Source of the DNA: an uncultured Paraburkholderia sp.
Lineage (GTDB): Bacteria > Pseudomonadota > Gammaproteobacteria > Burkholderiales > Burkholderiaceae
NCBI GenBank assembly: GCA_940747215.1
Contig: CALNWS010000012.1
Span: forward strand, 1-64,000
DNA length: 64,000 nucleotides
Reading direction: 5' to 3'
The number at the start of each line of letters is the position of its first letter. Within the stretch, counting starts at the first letter, position 1. Positions 9,601 through 19,748 of the stretch are shown in pieces. Below the pieces are notes generated by a model. It did no database searches and was not told where the DNA came from. It worked only from the letters and a program-made list of their open reading frames with translations. The position numbers were made by a program, and so were the translations under genes.

Positions 9601-11315
9601 AGATCAAGATGGCGCAGGGCGCGAAGCCGGGCGAAGGCGGTCAGCTGCCGGGCCACAAGGTGTCGGACTACATCGGCAAGCTGCGTTATTCGGTGCCGGG
9701 AGTTAGCCTCATTTCGCCGCCGCCGCACCACGACATCTATTCGATCGAAGATCTGGCGCAGCTCATTCACGACCTGAAGAACGTGAACTCGTCGTCGAGC
9801 ATCTCGGTAAAACTGGTGTCGGAATCGGGCGTCGGCACGGTTGCAGCAGGCGTCGCCAAGGCGAAGGCTGACCACGTCGTGATCGCCGGCCATGACGGCG
9901 GCACGGGCGCGTCGCCGCTGTCGTCGGTGAAGCACGCCGGCACGCCGTGGGAACTGGGTCTCGCGGAAACGCAGCAGACCCTGATGCTGAACCAGTTGCG
10001 CGGTCGTATCCGCGTCCAGGCCGACGGTCAGATGAAGACCGGCCGCGACGTCGTGATCGGCGCGCTGCTGGGCGCGGACGAATTCGGCTTCGCGACGGCG
10101 CCGCTCGTCGTCGAAGGCTGCATCATGATGCGCAAGTGTCACCTGAACACGTGCCCGGTCGGCGTCGCGACGCAGGATCCGGTGTTGCGTGCGAAATTCC
10201 AAGGCCAGCCGGAACATGTCGTGAACTTCTTCTTCTTCGTTGCGGAAGAAGCGCGCGAACTGATGGCGCAACTCGGCATCCGCAAGTTCGACGATCTGGT
10301 CGGCCACGCCGAACTGCTCGACATGAAGAAGGGCATCGAGCACTGGAAGGCGAAGGGTCTCGACTTCACGCGTGTTTTCTATCAGCCGCAAGTGTCGGCC
10401 GAAGTGGCGCGCAAGCACGTCGACGTGCAGGACCACGGTCTGGACAAGGCGCTCGATCACACGCTGATCGAGAAGGCGAAAGCTGCGATCGAGAAGGGTG
10501 AGCACGTCTCGTTCATCCAGCCGGTACGCAACGTGAACCGTACGGTCGGCACCATGCTGTCCGGCACGATTGCAAAGAAATACGGCCACGACGGTTTGCC
10601 GGACGACTCGATCCACATCCAGTTGAAGGGCACGGCAGGTCAGAGCTTCGGCGCGTTCCTCGCGAAGGGCGTCACGCTGGATCTGGTGGGTGACAGTAAC
10701 GACTACGTCGGCAAGGGTCTGTCGGGCGGCCGCATCATCATTCGTCCCACGAACGATTTCCGCGGCAAGTCGGAAGAGAACATCATCTGTGGCAACACGG
10801 TGATGTACGGCGCGATCGAAGGCGAGTCGTTCTTCCGTGGCGTGGCAGGCGAGCGTTTTTGCGTGCGTAACTCGGGTGCAACGGCGGTTGTCGAAGGCTC
10901 GGGCGACCACGGCTGCGAATATATGACGGGCGGCACGGTTGTCGTGCTGGGCGAAACCGGCCGTAACTTCGCGGCCGGCATGTCGGGCGGTATCGCTTAC
11001 GTGTTCGATCCGGACAACTCGTTCGCAGGCAAGTGCAACAAGTCGATGGTCGCGCTCGATCCGGTGCTGCAACAGGCCGAACAGGAACGCACGGTCGACA
11101 AGGGCCTGTGGCACGGCAACGCCACCGACGAAGCATTGCTCAAGGGGCTCATCGAACGTCACTTCCAGTTCACGGGTTCGCCGCGTGCAAAAGCGCTGCT
11201 CGAAAACTGGGATGCGTCGCGCCGTCAATTCGTGAAGGTGTTCCCGACCGAATACAAGCGCGCGCTGGGCGAGATGGCAGCGAAGAAGGCGAACAAGGAA
11301 GTGCTCGCCGCTTAA
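6612..11315 (+). CDS. gltB: Glutamate synthase large subunit (NADPH-GOGAT alpha)
   Basis: GltB moves the amide nitrogen of glutamine to 2-oxoglutarate, giving two glutamates, and with GltD forms the cytoplasmic NADPH-dependent GOGAT. The 1567-aa length is normal. Cys27 in HDACGVGF is the N-terminal nucleophile of the glutaminase domain after a short propeptide. The FMN-binding synthase domain contains [28 protein letters not shown] and [14 protein letters not shown]. Cys1170, Cys1176 and Cys1181 (spacing 6 and 5) are the 3Fe-4S ligands. The C-terminal GXGXG beta-helix domain follows, with [12 protein letters not shown]. gltD follows after 109 bp. No lesion is seen over 4.7 kb. Confidence 0.99.
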   Translation: MNDHQQPTHPVPAAQGFYDPQNEHDACGVGFVAHIKGKKSHEIVEQGLKILENLDHRGAVGADPLMGDGAGILIQIPDGFYREEMAKQGVVLPPSGEYGVGMVFLPKEHASRLACEQELKRTVKAEGQVVLGWRDVPVDHTMPISPTVKASEPLIRQIFIGRGKDIMVTDALERKLYIIRKTASHRIQALKLKHGKEYFVPSCSARTVVYKGLLLAGQVGVYYRDLQDERTVSALALVHQRFSTNTFPAWELAHPYRMIAHNGEINTVKGNVNWLNACTGAIASHVLGDDLPKLWPLIYPGQSDTASFDNCLELLVMTGYPLVHAMMMMIPEAWEQHTLMDDNRRAFYEYHAAMMEPWDGPAAIAFTDGRQIGATLDRNGLRPARYIITDDDFVIMASEAGTLPIPESKIVKKWRLQPGKMFLIDMEHGRIIDDKELKDNFANAKPYKSWIDAVRIKLDEIEPKAEDVAAERREAAALLDRQQAFGYTQEDLKFLMAPMAQAGEEAVGSMGNDSPLAVMSNKNKTLYHYFKQLFAQVTNPPIDPIRENMVMSLVSFVGPKPNLLDTNNINPPMRLEVSQPVLDFKDIAKIREIDQYTGGKFSSYELNICYPVAWGKEGIEARLASLCAEAVDAVKSGYNMLIVSDRKTDRDNVAIPALLATAAIHTHLVQHGLRTSAGLVVETGSARETHHFALLAGYGAEAVHPYLAMETLALLASGLKGDLSPEKAVYNFTKAVGKGLMKVMSKMGISTYMSYTGAQIFEAVGLAEDLVQKYFKGTSSKVGGIGLFDVAEEAIRLHRDAFGDNPILANMLDAGGEYAYRVRGEEHMWTPDAIAKLQHSARSNSYQTYKEYAHLINDQTKRHITFRGLFEFKLDPSKAIPLDEVEPAKEIVKRFATGAMSLGSISTEAHATLAVAMNRIGGKSNTGEGGEDENRYRNELRGIPIKNGDTMKSVIGDEVIVDIPLKEGDSLRSKIKQVASGRFGVTAEYLASADQIQIKMAQGAKPGEGGQLPGHKVSDYIGKLRYSVPGVSLISPPPHHDIYSIEDLAQLIHDLKNVNSSSSISVKLVSESGVGTVAAGVAKAKADHVVIAGHDGGTGASPLSSVKHAGTPWELGLAETQQTLMLNQLRGRIRVQADGQMKTGRDVVIGALLGADEFGFATAPLVVEGCIMMRKCHLNTCPVGVATQDPVLRAKFQGQPEHVVNFFFFVAEEARELMAQLGIRKFDDLVGHAELLDMKKGIEHWKAKGLDFTRVFYQPQVSAEVARKHVDVQDHGLDKALDHTLIEKAKAAIEKGEHVSFIQPVRNVNRTVGTMLSGTIAKKYGHDGLPDDSIHIQLKGTAGQSFGAFLAKGVTLDLVGDSNDYVGKGLSGGRIIIRPTNDFRGKSEENIICGNTVMYGAIEGESFFRGVAGERFCVRNSGATAVVEGSGDHGCEYMTGGTVVVLGETGRNFAAGMSGGIAYVFDPDNSFAGKCNKSMVALDPVLQQAEQERTVDKGLWHGNATDEALLKGLIERHFQFTGSPRAKALLENWDASRRQFVKVFPTEYKRALGEMAAKKANKEVLAA

Positions 11316-11424
11316 CTGACCGCAAGCCACAAGACGTCACATTAGCCGTACCCGCCGCGCCCCGCCGTTCAACGGTGCGCGGGCGGGCCAGATTACCCCT
11401 AGATACTGAAGAGAAGAGAACCAC

Positions 11425-12894
11425 ATGGGCAAGGCAACCGGTTTTCTCGAGTTCGAACGCCGCCACGAGGCGTACGAAGCTCCGCTCACGCGTGTAAAGC
11501 ACTACAAGGAATTCGTCTCCGTACTCACGGACGACGAAGCGAAGATTCAAGGCACACGTTGCATGGACTGCGGCATTCCGTTCTGCAACAACGGCTGCCC
11601 GGTGAACAACATCATTCCGGACTTCAACGACCTGGTGTTCCATCAGGACTGGAAGAACGCGATCGAGGTGCTGCACTCCACGAACAACTTCCCGGAATTC
11701 ACCGGCCGCATCTGCCCGGCTCCGTGCGAAGCCGCGTGTACGCTCGGCATCAACAACGATCCGGTCGGCATCAAGTCAATCGAACACGCGATTATCGACA
11801 AGGCGTGGGCCGAAGGCTGGGTTGCACCGCAGCCGCCGAAGCACAAGACCGGCAAGAAGGTCGCCGTGGTCGGTTCGGGTCCTGCGGGCCTCGCCGTCGC
11901 GCAACAACTCGCGCGCGCCGGTTACGACGTCACCGTGTTCGAGAAGAACGACCGTATCGGCGGACTGCTGCGCTACGGCATTCCCGACTTCAAGCTGGAG
12001 AAGTGGCTGATCGACCGCCGCATGCGCCAGATGGAAGCCGAAGGCGTGACGTTCCGCGCCAACGTGTTCGTCGGCAAGGTGGATTCGCTGCCGGCGCACA
12101 TCGGCAACACGGCGAAGGAAACCATCACGCCGGATCAGTTGAAGGAAGACTTCGACGCCGAGGTGATCGCCGGTGGTTCGGAAACGCCGCGCGATCTGCC
12201 GGTGCCGGGCCGCGAGCTGGAAGGCACGTACTACGCGATGGAATTCCTGCCGCAACAGAACAAGGTCAACGCCGGCGACAAGATCGCGAACCAGTTGCTC
12301 GCCAAGGGCAAACACGTCGTCGTGATTGGCGGCGGCGATACGGGTTCGGACTGCGTCGGCACGTCGAACCGTCACGGTGCGAAGAGCGTCACGCAGTTTG
12401 AACTGCTGCCGCAGCCGCCGGAAGAAGAAAACAAGCCGCTCGTGTGGCCGTACTGGCCGATCAAGCTGCGCACGTCGTCGTCGCACGACGAAGGCTGCTC
12501 GCGCGATTGGGCGGTCGCGACCAAGCGTCTCGAAGGCAAGAACGGCAAGGTCGAGAAGCTGATCGCGGCTCGCGTCGAATGGAAAGACGGCAAGATGCAG
12601 GAAGTGCCGGGTTCCGAATTCGAAATGAAGGCCGATCTCGTGCTGCTCGCCATGGGCTTCACACAGCCGGTTTCGCCGGTGCTGGAAGCGTTCGGCGTCG
12701 ATAAGGATGCGCGCGGCAACGTGCGCGCAGCGACCGAAGGCGACAAGGCGTACTACACGTCGGTGGACAAGGTGTTCACGGCAGGCGACATGCGCCGCGG
12801 CCAGTCGCTGGTGGTGTGGGCTATCCGCGAAGGTCGTCAATGCGCGCGCTCCGTGGATACATTTTTGATGGGCCACTCGGAGTTGCCGCGCTAA
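11425..12894 (+). CDS. gltD: Glutamate synthase small subunit (GOGAT beta)
   Basis: GltD takes electrons from NADPH through FAD and two 4Fe-4S clusters to the FMN of GltB. The 489-aa protein has the N-terminal cysteine clusters ([14 protein letters not shown] and CPAPCEAAC), an FAD Rossmann motif [10 protein letters not shown] near residue 150, and an NADPH motif [10 protein letters not shown] near 297. It ends with the second FAD contact, [18 protein letters not shown] purine-rich AGAAGAGAA precedes the ATG. It forms an operon with gltB and ends at the hairpin 12987-13024. Confidence 0.98.
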   Translation: MGKATGFLEFERRHEAYEAPLTRVKHYKEFVSVLTDDEAKIQGTRCMDCGIPFCNNGCPVNNIIPDFNDLVFHQDWKNAIEVLHSTNNFPEFTGRICPAPCEAACTLGINNDPVGIKSIEHAIIDKAWAEGWVAPQPPKHKTGKKVAVVGSGPAGLAVAQQLARAGYDVTVFEKNDRIGGLLRYGIPDFKLEKWLIDRRMRQMEAEGVTFRANVFVGKVDSLPAHIGNTAKETITPDQLKEDFDAEVIAGGSETPRDLPVPGRELEGTYYAMEFLPQQNKVNAGDKIANQLLAKGKHVVVIGGGDTGSDCVGTSNRHGAKSVTQFELLPQPPEEENKPLVWPYWPIKLRTSSSHDEGCSRDWAVATKRLEGKNGKVEKLIAARVEWKDGKMQEVPGSEFEMKADLVLLAMGFTQPVSPVLEAFGVDKDARGNVRAATEGDKAYYTSVDKVFTAGDMRRGQSLVVWAIREGRQCARSVDTFLMGHSELPR

Positions 12895-12986
12895 CCATTT
12901 TCAAGTCTCGAGCCTCGCTCCTTGCAGGAAGACGTGGTGGAGACGACAGTGCGCCTTTTAGCGGCACATCAGAGCGTTAAAAAAAC

Positions 12987-13024
12987 AAAGCCGGGCACCT
13001 GAGAAGGCGGCCCGGCTTTTTCAC
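12987..13024. terminator. Strong bidirectional terminator after gltD
   Basis: A stem of at least nine pairs (AAGCCGGGC / GCCCGGCTT) is followed by TTTTT on the plus strand, 93 bases after the gltD stop. On the minus strand the same hairpin is followed by TTTGTTTTTTT, an even better tail, so it may also end the small minus-strand unit at 13042-13195. Confidence 0.85.
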
Positions 13025-13041
13025 TTCTGGAGACCGCGGAT

Positions 13042-13113
13042 TTATGCGCCGTAGCGCGCCAACGTGAGTCCGTCGCGTTGAGTCAGCTCGGTGAACCATT
13101 GGAGAGAGGGCAT
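13042..13113 (-). CDS. Possible 23-residue small protein or leader peptide
   Basis: An ATG at 13113 opens a 23-codon frame (MPSLQWFTELTQRD..., ending LARYGA) that stops with TAA just before the strong terminator read in the minus direction. A sigma70-like promoter sits about 55-80 bases upstream. No good Shine-Dalgarno is seen; GGAG lies about 13 bases upstream. It could be a leader peptide, a small protein or the tail of a decayed gene. I do not recognise the peptide. Confidence 0.3.
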   Translation of the reverse strand: MPSLQWFTELTQRDGLTLARYGA

Positions 13114-13167
13114 GTTTTGTTGTGTTCTCCAAGCTTTTTGCGTGCCGGAGGGCACGATCGAAGGGTA

Positions 13168-13195
13168 TTTGTATTCTAAGGGGATGCGCTGTCAC
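13168..13195 (-). promoter_or_regulatory. Candidate sigma70 promoter of the small minus-strand unit
   Basis: On the minus strand GTGACA (13195-13190) and TACAAA(T) (13173-13168) are separated by 16 bases. Transcription from here would give an RNA of roughly 175 nt ending at the 12987-13024 terminator. Apart from this unit and that terminator, I see no gene in 12895-13462. Confidence 0.35.
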
Positions 13196-13462
13196 GGGGC
13201 CAGTGGTGCTAAAAAAACGGCAGGGAACGGTAATGAACCGATAAGGTAAGACAAGCCGTGGAAATCACGGCCGCGCGGGTTCGTTCACGTTCGTTTCGCC
13301 CCCGCCTGCCCGAACGAGCCGATGCCTGCTGCACGCCGCGTTGCCTTGCCGTTCCTTACCATCTACTACCGTGTAACCCAAACCCGATGGTTGGCCGTTA
13401 AACTGCGCCCGCGTACTTCCAGTACCGCGTCCATTTTTTAACGCCCGCGCCAGCCACGTCAC

Positions 13463-14418
13463 ATGTCCGTCACCGCAAAACACTGCTTGCCGTCCCGCCG
13501 CTTCGCGAGCACGCCTCTGCGTATCGGCCGGAGCGTGCCGCTTCATGATGATGCAACGTCGCGCCGTACCTTCCTCAAGCGTTCAGCAAGCGTACTGCTC
13601 GTGTCGGGCATGGGCAGTTCCCTCCTGTCCACATGCGGCGGCAGTCTCGACGCCGGTTTGCCGGCGGATACGCCGCGCCTTACCTCGGTGGAAAATTTTC
13701 GTGATGTGGCCGGGCACCGCCGCGGGCTATCCAACGGTGGACGGCAAACAGATGCGGTGCGGCGCGTTCTATCGCTCGAATGTGCTCACGCTGAATGCCG
13801 CCGACACCGCCACGATCGACAGACTCGGCATCGTGTCGGTCTACGATCTGCGCACACCTGGCGAAATCGCGCAGATGGTGGGACGTGTTGCCGCGCGGCG
13901 CGACGTCACAATCGCTCGACGTTCTCGGTACGAGTGACTTTGTCCCGCTGGTTTTCGAAACGGCGCAGGCGGTCGTTGCGTTCATGGAAGCGCGGGCGCG
14001 CTCCTACGTGACCGGCGCGGCGCAGCGCACGAACTTCGGCACGCTTCTCACGCAACTGGCCGCGGGCGCGGGCGGACAACTCTTTCATTCGGCGGCGGGT
14101 AAGGATCGCGCGGGCTGGGTGTCGGCGCTGCTGCTCAGCATCGCCAACGTGCCGCTCGACGTAATCACGCAGGACTATCTGCTGAGCAATGTCTACCTGA
14201 CGCTTTCCATTGCGGCTCAAACGCAAACGTTACAGACCTAGGACGGCGGCGCGATTGCCGCAGCGCAGGCGCCGTTGCTCAAGGTGCAGGAGAGTTATCT
14301 GCAGGCGGGTTTCGATCAGGTGCAGAAGAGCTACGGCACGATGGTGAACTATCTGACGCAAGGCTTCGGCGTGTCGCAATCGACTATCGATATGCTTCAC
14401 GACCGGCTGGTCGTGTGA
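13463..14418 (+). pseudogene. Secreted tyrosine-phosphatase-like protein (Y_phosphatase3), multiply broken
   Basis: The N-terminus has a twin-arginine-type signal (SRRTFLKRSASVLLVSG). The body matches the bacterial tyrosine phosphatase family: NFRDVAG, then GYPTVDGKQMRCGAFYRS and DLRTPGEIA in the next frame, and HSAAGKDRAGW in the third. An extra G near 13712 and a second indel near 13890-13905 break the frame. The catalytic Cys of the HCxxGKDRTG loop is Ser (TCG at 14089-14091). A TAC-to-TAG change at 14239-14241 stops the last frame, which would otherwise run to TGA at 14416-14418. Four independent lesions make this a clear pseudogene. Confidence 0.88.
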
Positions 14419-14625
14419 ACGGCGCTATCGCTCGATCTTCATAGGCGAAAAATCCGCCCCAAAATGACGTGGGCGGACGGAGAAGGGCGGCATCGAGGTT
14501 GCCGGTGGCCACTATAAAGCCGCTACCTTCGCATTTGATCGATCCAAGCGGCAACTGAGAGCGAGGCGGCAACCAGGCGCCCCGCAGCCAAAACAGCCTA
14601 AGCGGGAACCAAGCGCCCTTCTCTT

Positions 14626-15659
14626 TCACGAAAGTGCCGGCGTAACCGGCAATTCGATACACACGTCCAGACCGCCTTGCGCGTGATTGTGCACGTGGCA
14701 CGCAACGATCGCGAGCCCGAGTCCGCAATGACCTTCGCCGCCGTGCGCAGCGTTGAGCCGCACAAACGGCTTCATTGCGGCGGCAATGCGGCCGTCGGGA
14801 ATGCCCGGCCCGTGATCGCGCACAGTGATCAGCCAGTGTCGGTCGGTGCGCGCCGTGGAAATATCCACGGGCGCGGCGCCGTGTTCGAGCGCGTTGTCCA
14901 CGAGATTCGTAACGAGGTGGTCGAGCAGCGTGTGCGGCAGCTTGAACGTCGGCCCTGCACGCAGATCGAGATTGAAGAGCGGCGCTGCGCTTTCAGATCG
15001 TGCGCGCCGCCCGCGAGCATGACCGCCTGGTCGTCGCCGGCTTCGTTCAGGCGTCGCACTATGTCGTTGAACGAGCCGATCAGATCACGCAACTCGCGCG
15101 GACCTTGCAACGTGACGGGTTCCGGCCGGCCGCAGGAACCGAAGGCGCGCGCAGCGTCGGCGACACGCGGTAACGGCCGCTGCATCTGCCAGACGGCGAG
15201 CAACGAGAGAATCAGCGACGCGAGCAGCATCGACGCCGATTCGACCAGAAAGCGTGGACGCGGCAGCACGACCCAGTTCGACTTGCCGGGAAACAGCACC
15301 CACAGTTGCGGTGGATGAACGTCGTCGACGGCGATCTTCGTGCCGGGCGGCAGGTTCTCACGCAGGTGCCGGCTCAATTCGACCAGCGGATGATTCGTTG
15401 GCGTGCGCAGATGCACGCTCGCCGGCATGTTCCAGGTCGGCACGAGGTGCACGCGCATGGCGGGCATGAGCGCGGCGCCTTTCATCGGCTCACCGTTGAT
15501 GGCTTGCAGCACGAGCAGAATGCCGCGCGCGAAACCGTCGATTTCATGGCGCGGCGGTTGCATCACCACCAGCACGAACCAGCCGGCCTGAATTGCGAAC
15601 AACACCGCCACGGACACCAACGCCATTCTCCCGAACAGCGTATTCAGCGGATTTTTCAT
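14626..15659 (-). pseudogene. Sensor histidine kinase, fused across a deletion
   Basis: From the ATG at 15659 the sequence has an N-terminal membrane segment (LVSVAVLFAIQAGWFVLVV), a periplasmic part, a second membrane segment, a HAMP-like linker and the start of the H-box, AHDLKA. The rest of the dimerisation/phosphoacceptor domain is missing. The frame then changes and resumes at LDLRAGPTF and the ATP-binding N-box LVDNALEHG, then DHGPGIPD and GLGLAIV, to the stop at 14626. The expected partner regulator lies at 17553-18272. The protein cannot be made in one piece, and the four-helix core is gone. Confidence 0.85.
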
Positions 15660-15970
15660 GCGCCTTGCGGGGCCTCGTCGCGCGCTTTTCTTCGTGCATC
15701 GCGAGACCGCGTGCGGCGACATCATTCGTCATGCAATACGTTGCGCCGCATGCCGAAAATGCCTAACGCCCTAGGCCCACGGCGAGCGGCGTGGAATCGA
15801 AACCTAGCGCCACGCGAGGCTCATCATGACTATTCCCAGCAATCTCAACGCAACCCGCTTCTCTTCGCTCGCGCCAACGGCACCGACCGAACGTCCTGCC
15901 GCAGCCAGCCTTGCCGTCCGGACTGATCGGGCATCACGTCAACACCACAGCCTGACGCATCGAGGCCCGT

Positions 15971-16168
15971 GTGTCGACCCCAAGAACTCCTGACCGTCTG
16001 ATTCGTGTCGTGGCGTGGTTGACGCTCGGCGCGGCGCTGCTGCCGCTTGGCGGTTGCGCCGTGGCCGCGCTGCCGTGCCGGCTTACGTCGGCCACCCTGA
16101 AGATCATTCCGGTGGTCGGTCATGCTGCGGCCACGCCGTTCGACATGTGTTCATTTGCGATTGACTGA
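15971..16168 (+). CDS. Small DUF6726-like lipoprotein
   Basis: A 65-aa intact frame with a short basic N-terminus, a hydrophobic stretch and a lipobox-like LPLGGC (cysteine near residue 29). The remainder (VAALPCRLTSATLK... PFDMCSFAID) matches a small Burkholderia lipoprotein family of unknown function that I recall as DUF6726. It overlaps no neighbour; the next broken gene starts four bases later, suggesting an old operon. Confidence 0.6.
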   Translation: MSTPRTPDRLIRVVAWLTLGAALLPLGGCAVAALPCRLTSATLKIIPVVGHAAATPFDMCSFAID

Positions 16169-16171
16169 ATC

Positions 16172-16800
16172 ATGAATCTCAAACGGATTGCCTGCGCGTT
16201 GATCATGCTTGGAGGCGTGTCTTCGATTGCCGCATATGCGCAGCCGATAACGCGCGAAACATCTACGCTGCGCGCCACGTCAGCGGATGTGCAGCGTCGC
16301 TTGCAGGACAAACCCTTCGCTTTTCGCGGCATCTCGCTTGGCATGACGCTCGACGAATTCCGCTCGGCATGCGCCTGAAGTCGCGCGAAAGCCTGACCGT
16401 TGCATGCCGTTGTGCGCATCGCGGCGATGCCGGTTGGACCGTGTCGCAAGCGGTGGTGGACGGCGCGTCTGCGCTCGAACACGTGCTGCGGTTTGCGTGT
16501 GTCGACGGAAGCAGCGCGCTGCGTCTCTACGAAATCTCGTTCATGACCGACGAAGTCACCGCCGAAGATCTGCGCGATGCACTCGCGGACCGCTACGGTT
16601 CGCCGCGTCTCGCGACGCAGAGCGTGTCGTCTTCCGGCGCGATACCGACGTACGTGTGTGACAACGCCGTGAGTTCGATCACGCAGTGTTTCCTGCCGGG
16701 CACGCGCAACGGCACGCTTACTTATCTGCTGAAGGGTTCCGACGCGTGGGTGAAGTCGATTGTCCGGCAGTGGCAGGCGAGCGGCGCGGAGGTGGGCTGA
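16172..16800 (+). pseudogene. Secreted hypothetical protein, single frameshift
   Basis: An ATG at 16172 gives a Sec signal peptide (KRIACALIMLGGVSSIAAYAQ) and 68 residues ending in ...GISLGMTLDEFRSACA. A second frame from about 16369 continues for 143 codons to the TGA at 16798-16800, with cysteines typical of a periplasmic protein. One indel near 16369 joins the two into a protein of about 208 aa. The pattern GISLGMTLDEF resembles small periplasmic proteins of unknown function. I do not recognise the family. Confidence 0.65.
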
Positions 16801-16854
16801 CATGTCACACAGTATTCAAACCGGTCAATCCGCCCGATGCGGCGAGGAACACGC

Positions 16855-17525
16855 ATGATTGCGCTACGTCTTATAGTCGCGCTCAGCGCGGCAAGCTGTC
16901 TTGCGGCATGCGCGGTCAGCCAGCAGGCTTCGATCGTCGACACGCCGATGTCGCCGCCGCTCGCATCCGCAGCGTTGAACGTCAACACGCAGGGCGCGAT
17001 CTATCAGGCCGGCGCCCCGCTTCTGCTGTACGAAACGCCGCGCGCGCAGCATATTGGCGACGTGCTGACGATCCGTCTTCGGAATCGTATAGCGGCAACA
17101 ACAGCTCGACTGCGGCCGCGAGCCGTTCGAGCAGCATCACCGCCAACGCCGCCGACAAATCGACCAACGCGGCCGCACGTCTCGCGCGTCTGTTTAACAT
17201 CGGCTCGGCTAGCACGGACTTCAAAAGTCAGGGCAATCTCACCGACGTGAGCGGCATGATGGACACGCTCGCCGTGACCGTGATCGGCACGATGTCGACG
17301 GGCAATCTGGTCGTGTCCGGCGAAAAGGTGATTTCGATGAGCGGCAACCGCAACTGCTTGCGGCTTTCGGGCATCGCCAATCCTAAGGATATCGAAGCGG
17401 GCAATTACGTCGCGTCGAGCAAGGTGGCGAACGCGCGCATCGAACAGGCGGGCGTCGGTATGGTCTCCGACGCGACGACGATGGGCTGGTTGCAGCCCAT
17501 GTTTCTGAGCGTGCTGACGTTCTGA
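16855..17525 (+). pseudogene. flgH: FlgH-like flagellar L-ring lipoprotein, frameshifted
   Basis: FlgH forms the outer-membrane L-ring of the flagellar basal body. The first frame has a lipobox (SCLAAC) and the hallmark GAIYQAGAPLLLYETPRAQHIGDVLTIRL. The second frame starts at SESYSGNNSS and continues through FKSQGNLTDVSGMM, VTVIGTMSTGNLVVSGEK and the final TMGWLQPMFLSVLTF. One indel near 17085 separates them. Total length (~223 aa) fits FlgH. No other flagellar gene is nearby, so this was an isolated copy. Confidence 0.88.
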
Positions 17526-17552
17526 TCTTTCAGCGCGCCGAACGCTCTTTGT

Positions 17553-18272
17553 TCACGACAGAACCGGCGCGCTGTGCTCGGCGGCACCGATCTCACCGTC
17601 GAGCACGAATACGTAGCCACATCCCCATACGGTTTGCACATAGCGCGGTTCCGACAGATCGACTTCGATCAGCCGCTGCAGATGCCAGATCGACACGTCG
17701 AGACTGCGATTGCGATGTGCCTCGCTGTTGCCGTGCAGTTTCTCGAACAGTTGCGCTCGCGTGAGCACCGTCATCGCGTGCGTGACGAACACCTTCAGCA
17801 TCGCGAATTCGCTCGATCTCAGCGTGATGCGCGCGCCGGGAAATTCACTTCGAAACGGCCGAAACGATAAGGCGCGCGTTGCTCCGGCGCGCTCGGCGCG
17901 ATGTCGCCGCGACGGCGCAGTACGGTGCGAATGCGTGCAACCCGGTTCGTTCGGTTCGAGCGGTTTGCCGAGATAGTCGTCGGCACCGAGTTCGAGACCG
18001 ATCACGCGGTCGATCGGATCGGCGCGCGCGGTCAGCAGAATTACGGGAATATCGTCGCCGGCCACGCGCAATGCGCGCAGCGCGCTGATGCCATCGAGTT
18101 CCGGCATCATGATGTCGGGCACGATCAACGCGGGACGCCCTTCCTGCAGCTTGCGCTGCAACACCATGCCGTTTTCGAGCACGGTGACGTTAAAGCCGCG
18201 CCCGCGCAGATATTCGCTGATGAGCTCACGGACGACGGGGTCGTCGTCGACGACAAGAATGGATTGGTTCAT
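17553..18272 (-). pseudogene. OmpR-family response regulator with an internal out-of-frame segment
   Basis: A receiver domain (SILVVDDDP, phosphoacceptor region PDIMMPELDG, LLTARADP, GADDYLGKP) and a winged-helix DNA-binding domain (SSEFAMLKVF, RSLDVSIWHLQRL, YVQTVWGCGYVF) lie in one continuous frame. Between about 17850 and 17945 the frame reads a non-homologous Arg/His-rich stretch. The expected VARIRTVLRRRGDIAP... RFGRFEVNFPAR lies one frame over. Two opposite indels therefore restore the frame after about 37 codons. The protein would be full length but with a scrambled linker and start of the DNA-binding domain. I started it at MNQSILVV (18272). It is probably the partner of the broken kinase at 14626-15659. 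Confidence 0.8.
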
Positions 18273-18405
18273 CCAGCCCATCTTAGTGATGCGCGCGAAT
18301 CGAGCAAAGCCGCCAACGCTTTCGAATCCTTTCCCGAGGCAGAAACCGCAATTCGCGGAGTGAGTGGGTCGGCGGATTCGGGCGTTGAATCGCCCGCCGG
18401 TTTGC

Positions 18406-19045
18406 CTAGGAAGTCTGAATGGTTTGCATCGGCTGTCGCCTGAAATCGGTTTGATTGACCACCATCCTGTCGATCAGACCGCTCAGCTTGGTCGACGCGG
18501 AGGAGAAGCGATCGGTGTTCAGGCCGCCCGTCTGATAGTGCGCGGTGACGAGAATGCGGCCGTTCTGGATCAGCGTGAGATCGATGATCGACAGGTACTG
18601 GATCGTCTCGTCGCTGAATGAGCGGCTGCCGTAATCGATTGCCGCGTTGTAGACGAGCCGTGCTTCGCAGCCGGCGGGCGAGGTGCCCGGATTGTAGACG
18701 TCCGATCGAATACCGCGGCGGTCGAATGCGAGTTGCAGCGCGGGCACGAAATCGCCCACGGACACCGTCTGATTCACTTCGATGCACACGTGTGATGCAG
18801 ATCGGCTGGCCGGTCGTTCACGAACGTCGGCGACGAATAGTTGGCCGCGATGGCGTAGCCGGCCTGAATCACGGAACCGGTGGCATCGGCGGCCTGGATC
18901 AGCGTCCATGCACAGCACAGCCGTTCAGACCCAACGTCAGAACAGCCGACGCCGCAAGCCACGCGCACGGCCGCCGCGCCACGCACCATGCAGATCGTGG
19001 AATTTTCGTGAAGGCGTCGGCGCGCATGCGCGGCAGGGTGGTCAT
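18406..19045 (-). pseudogene. Sbal_3080-type lipoprotein, two frameshifts
   Basis: From the ATG at 19045 one frame gives a basic N-terminus, a hydrophobic signal (WLAASAVLTLGL) and a lipobox NGC, then stops after HGR. Loss of one C near 18905 would restore RLIQAADATGSVIQAGY. A second indel near 18785 leads to VCIEVNQTVSVGDFVP, YNPGTSP and the C-terminal part, which resembles the Sbal_3080 lipoprotein family (function unknown). Both lesions are single bases. Confidence 0.7.
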
Positions 19046-19106
19046 GATGCGGTGCCCGGTGGCGATGAAATGAAGCGGCGAAAACGATGCCTGAAAGCGT
19101 GTGCGC

Positions 19107-19521
19107 TTAACGCGTCACGCGCAGGCGCAATTCGTTCTGTCCTTGCACGCTCGCCGTGACGTTGACGCGGCGATCCGTCGTCCTGACGATGAAGTGCTGG
19201 CGCGTCGGCGTGTTCACGTCGTGCACAACGTTCGGGAAACACGCGGCGATGTCGGCACCGAGTTCTTCGAGCGGATCGTTGACGACGCCGTCGGCCTGCC
19301 AGTGCGCGCGCCAGCGGCAATCGTAGGAATGAGCGTTCGCGCGGCAGTCGTCGGCATTCGCCAAGCCCGGCAGTTGCGCGGCCTGTTGCGTGTGCAGTTA
19401 CTTGAAGTCGGGTGCGTCGACGATATGTTTGAGCGCGGGGTACCTGTCAGCAGCAGTGCGGTGCCGAGCGTGAGCGCGAGGCGCTGGGTCAGGGAAGGGG
19501 GGAGCGACGATTGGATGACAT
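19107..19521 (-). pseudogene. Secreted hypothetical protein, frameshifts plus nonsense codon
   Basis: The ATG at 19521 begins a signal-like sequence (LTQRLALTLGTALLLTG) reached only through a frameshift in a six-G/C run near 19495. A second frame change near 19440 leads to LKHIVDAPDFK, which ends in TAA at 19400-19398 (probably GAA mutated). The same frame continues from LHTQQAAQLPGLANADD to the end at 19107. The periplasmic body (NDPLEELGADIAACFP) is not a family I recognise. 19522-19748 contains no recognisable gene. Confidence 0.6.
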
Positions 19522-19748
19522 AGGCGAAGTGTCCAGTAGCATTGAATGACGTAGCGGGCAGGACGTCGTAGTACGGCCCGCACGACTATCGTCGCTGCGA
19601 CGAGGCACTTTCAAAGCGCCGGAACAACGCGCCGGCTTCGCAAATGCTTCCGAACTCTTCTCGCTTATTTCTGGATGTTGCGCTGTGTCGGATCCGGCGC
19701 GCAATGATGTGCGATGGCAGCGCGGCGGTGCGCGTAACGACGATGCCT

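Noticed and set aside
8268..11330. A 1020-codon open frame antisense to gltB
   Set aside because: It is Arg/His/Asp-rich and mirrors the codon pattern of gltB in high-GC DNA; no domain is visible, while gltB is complete.
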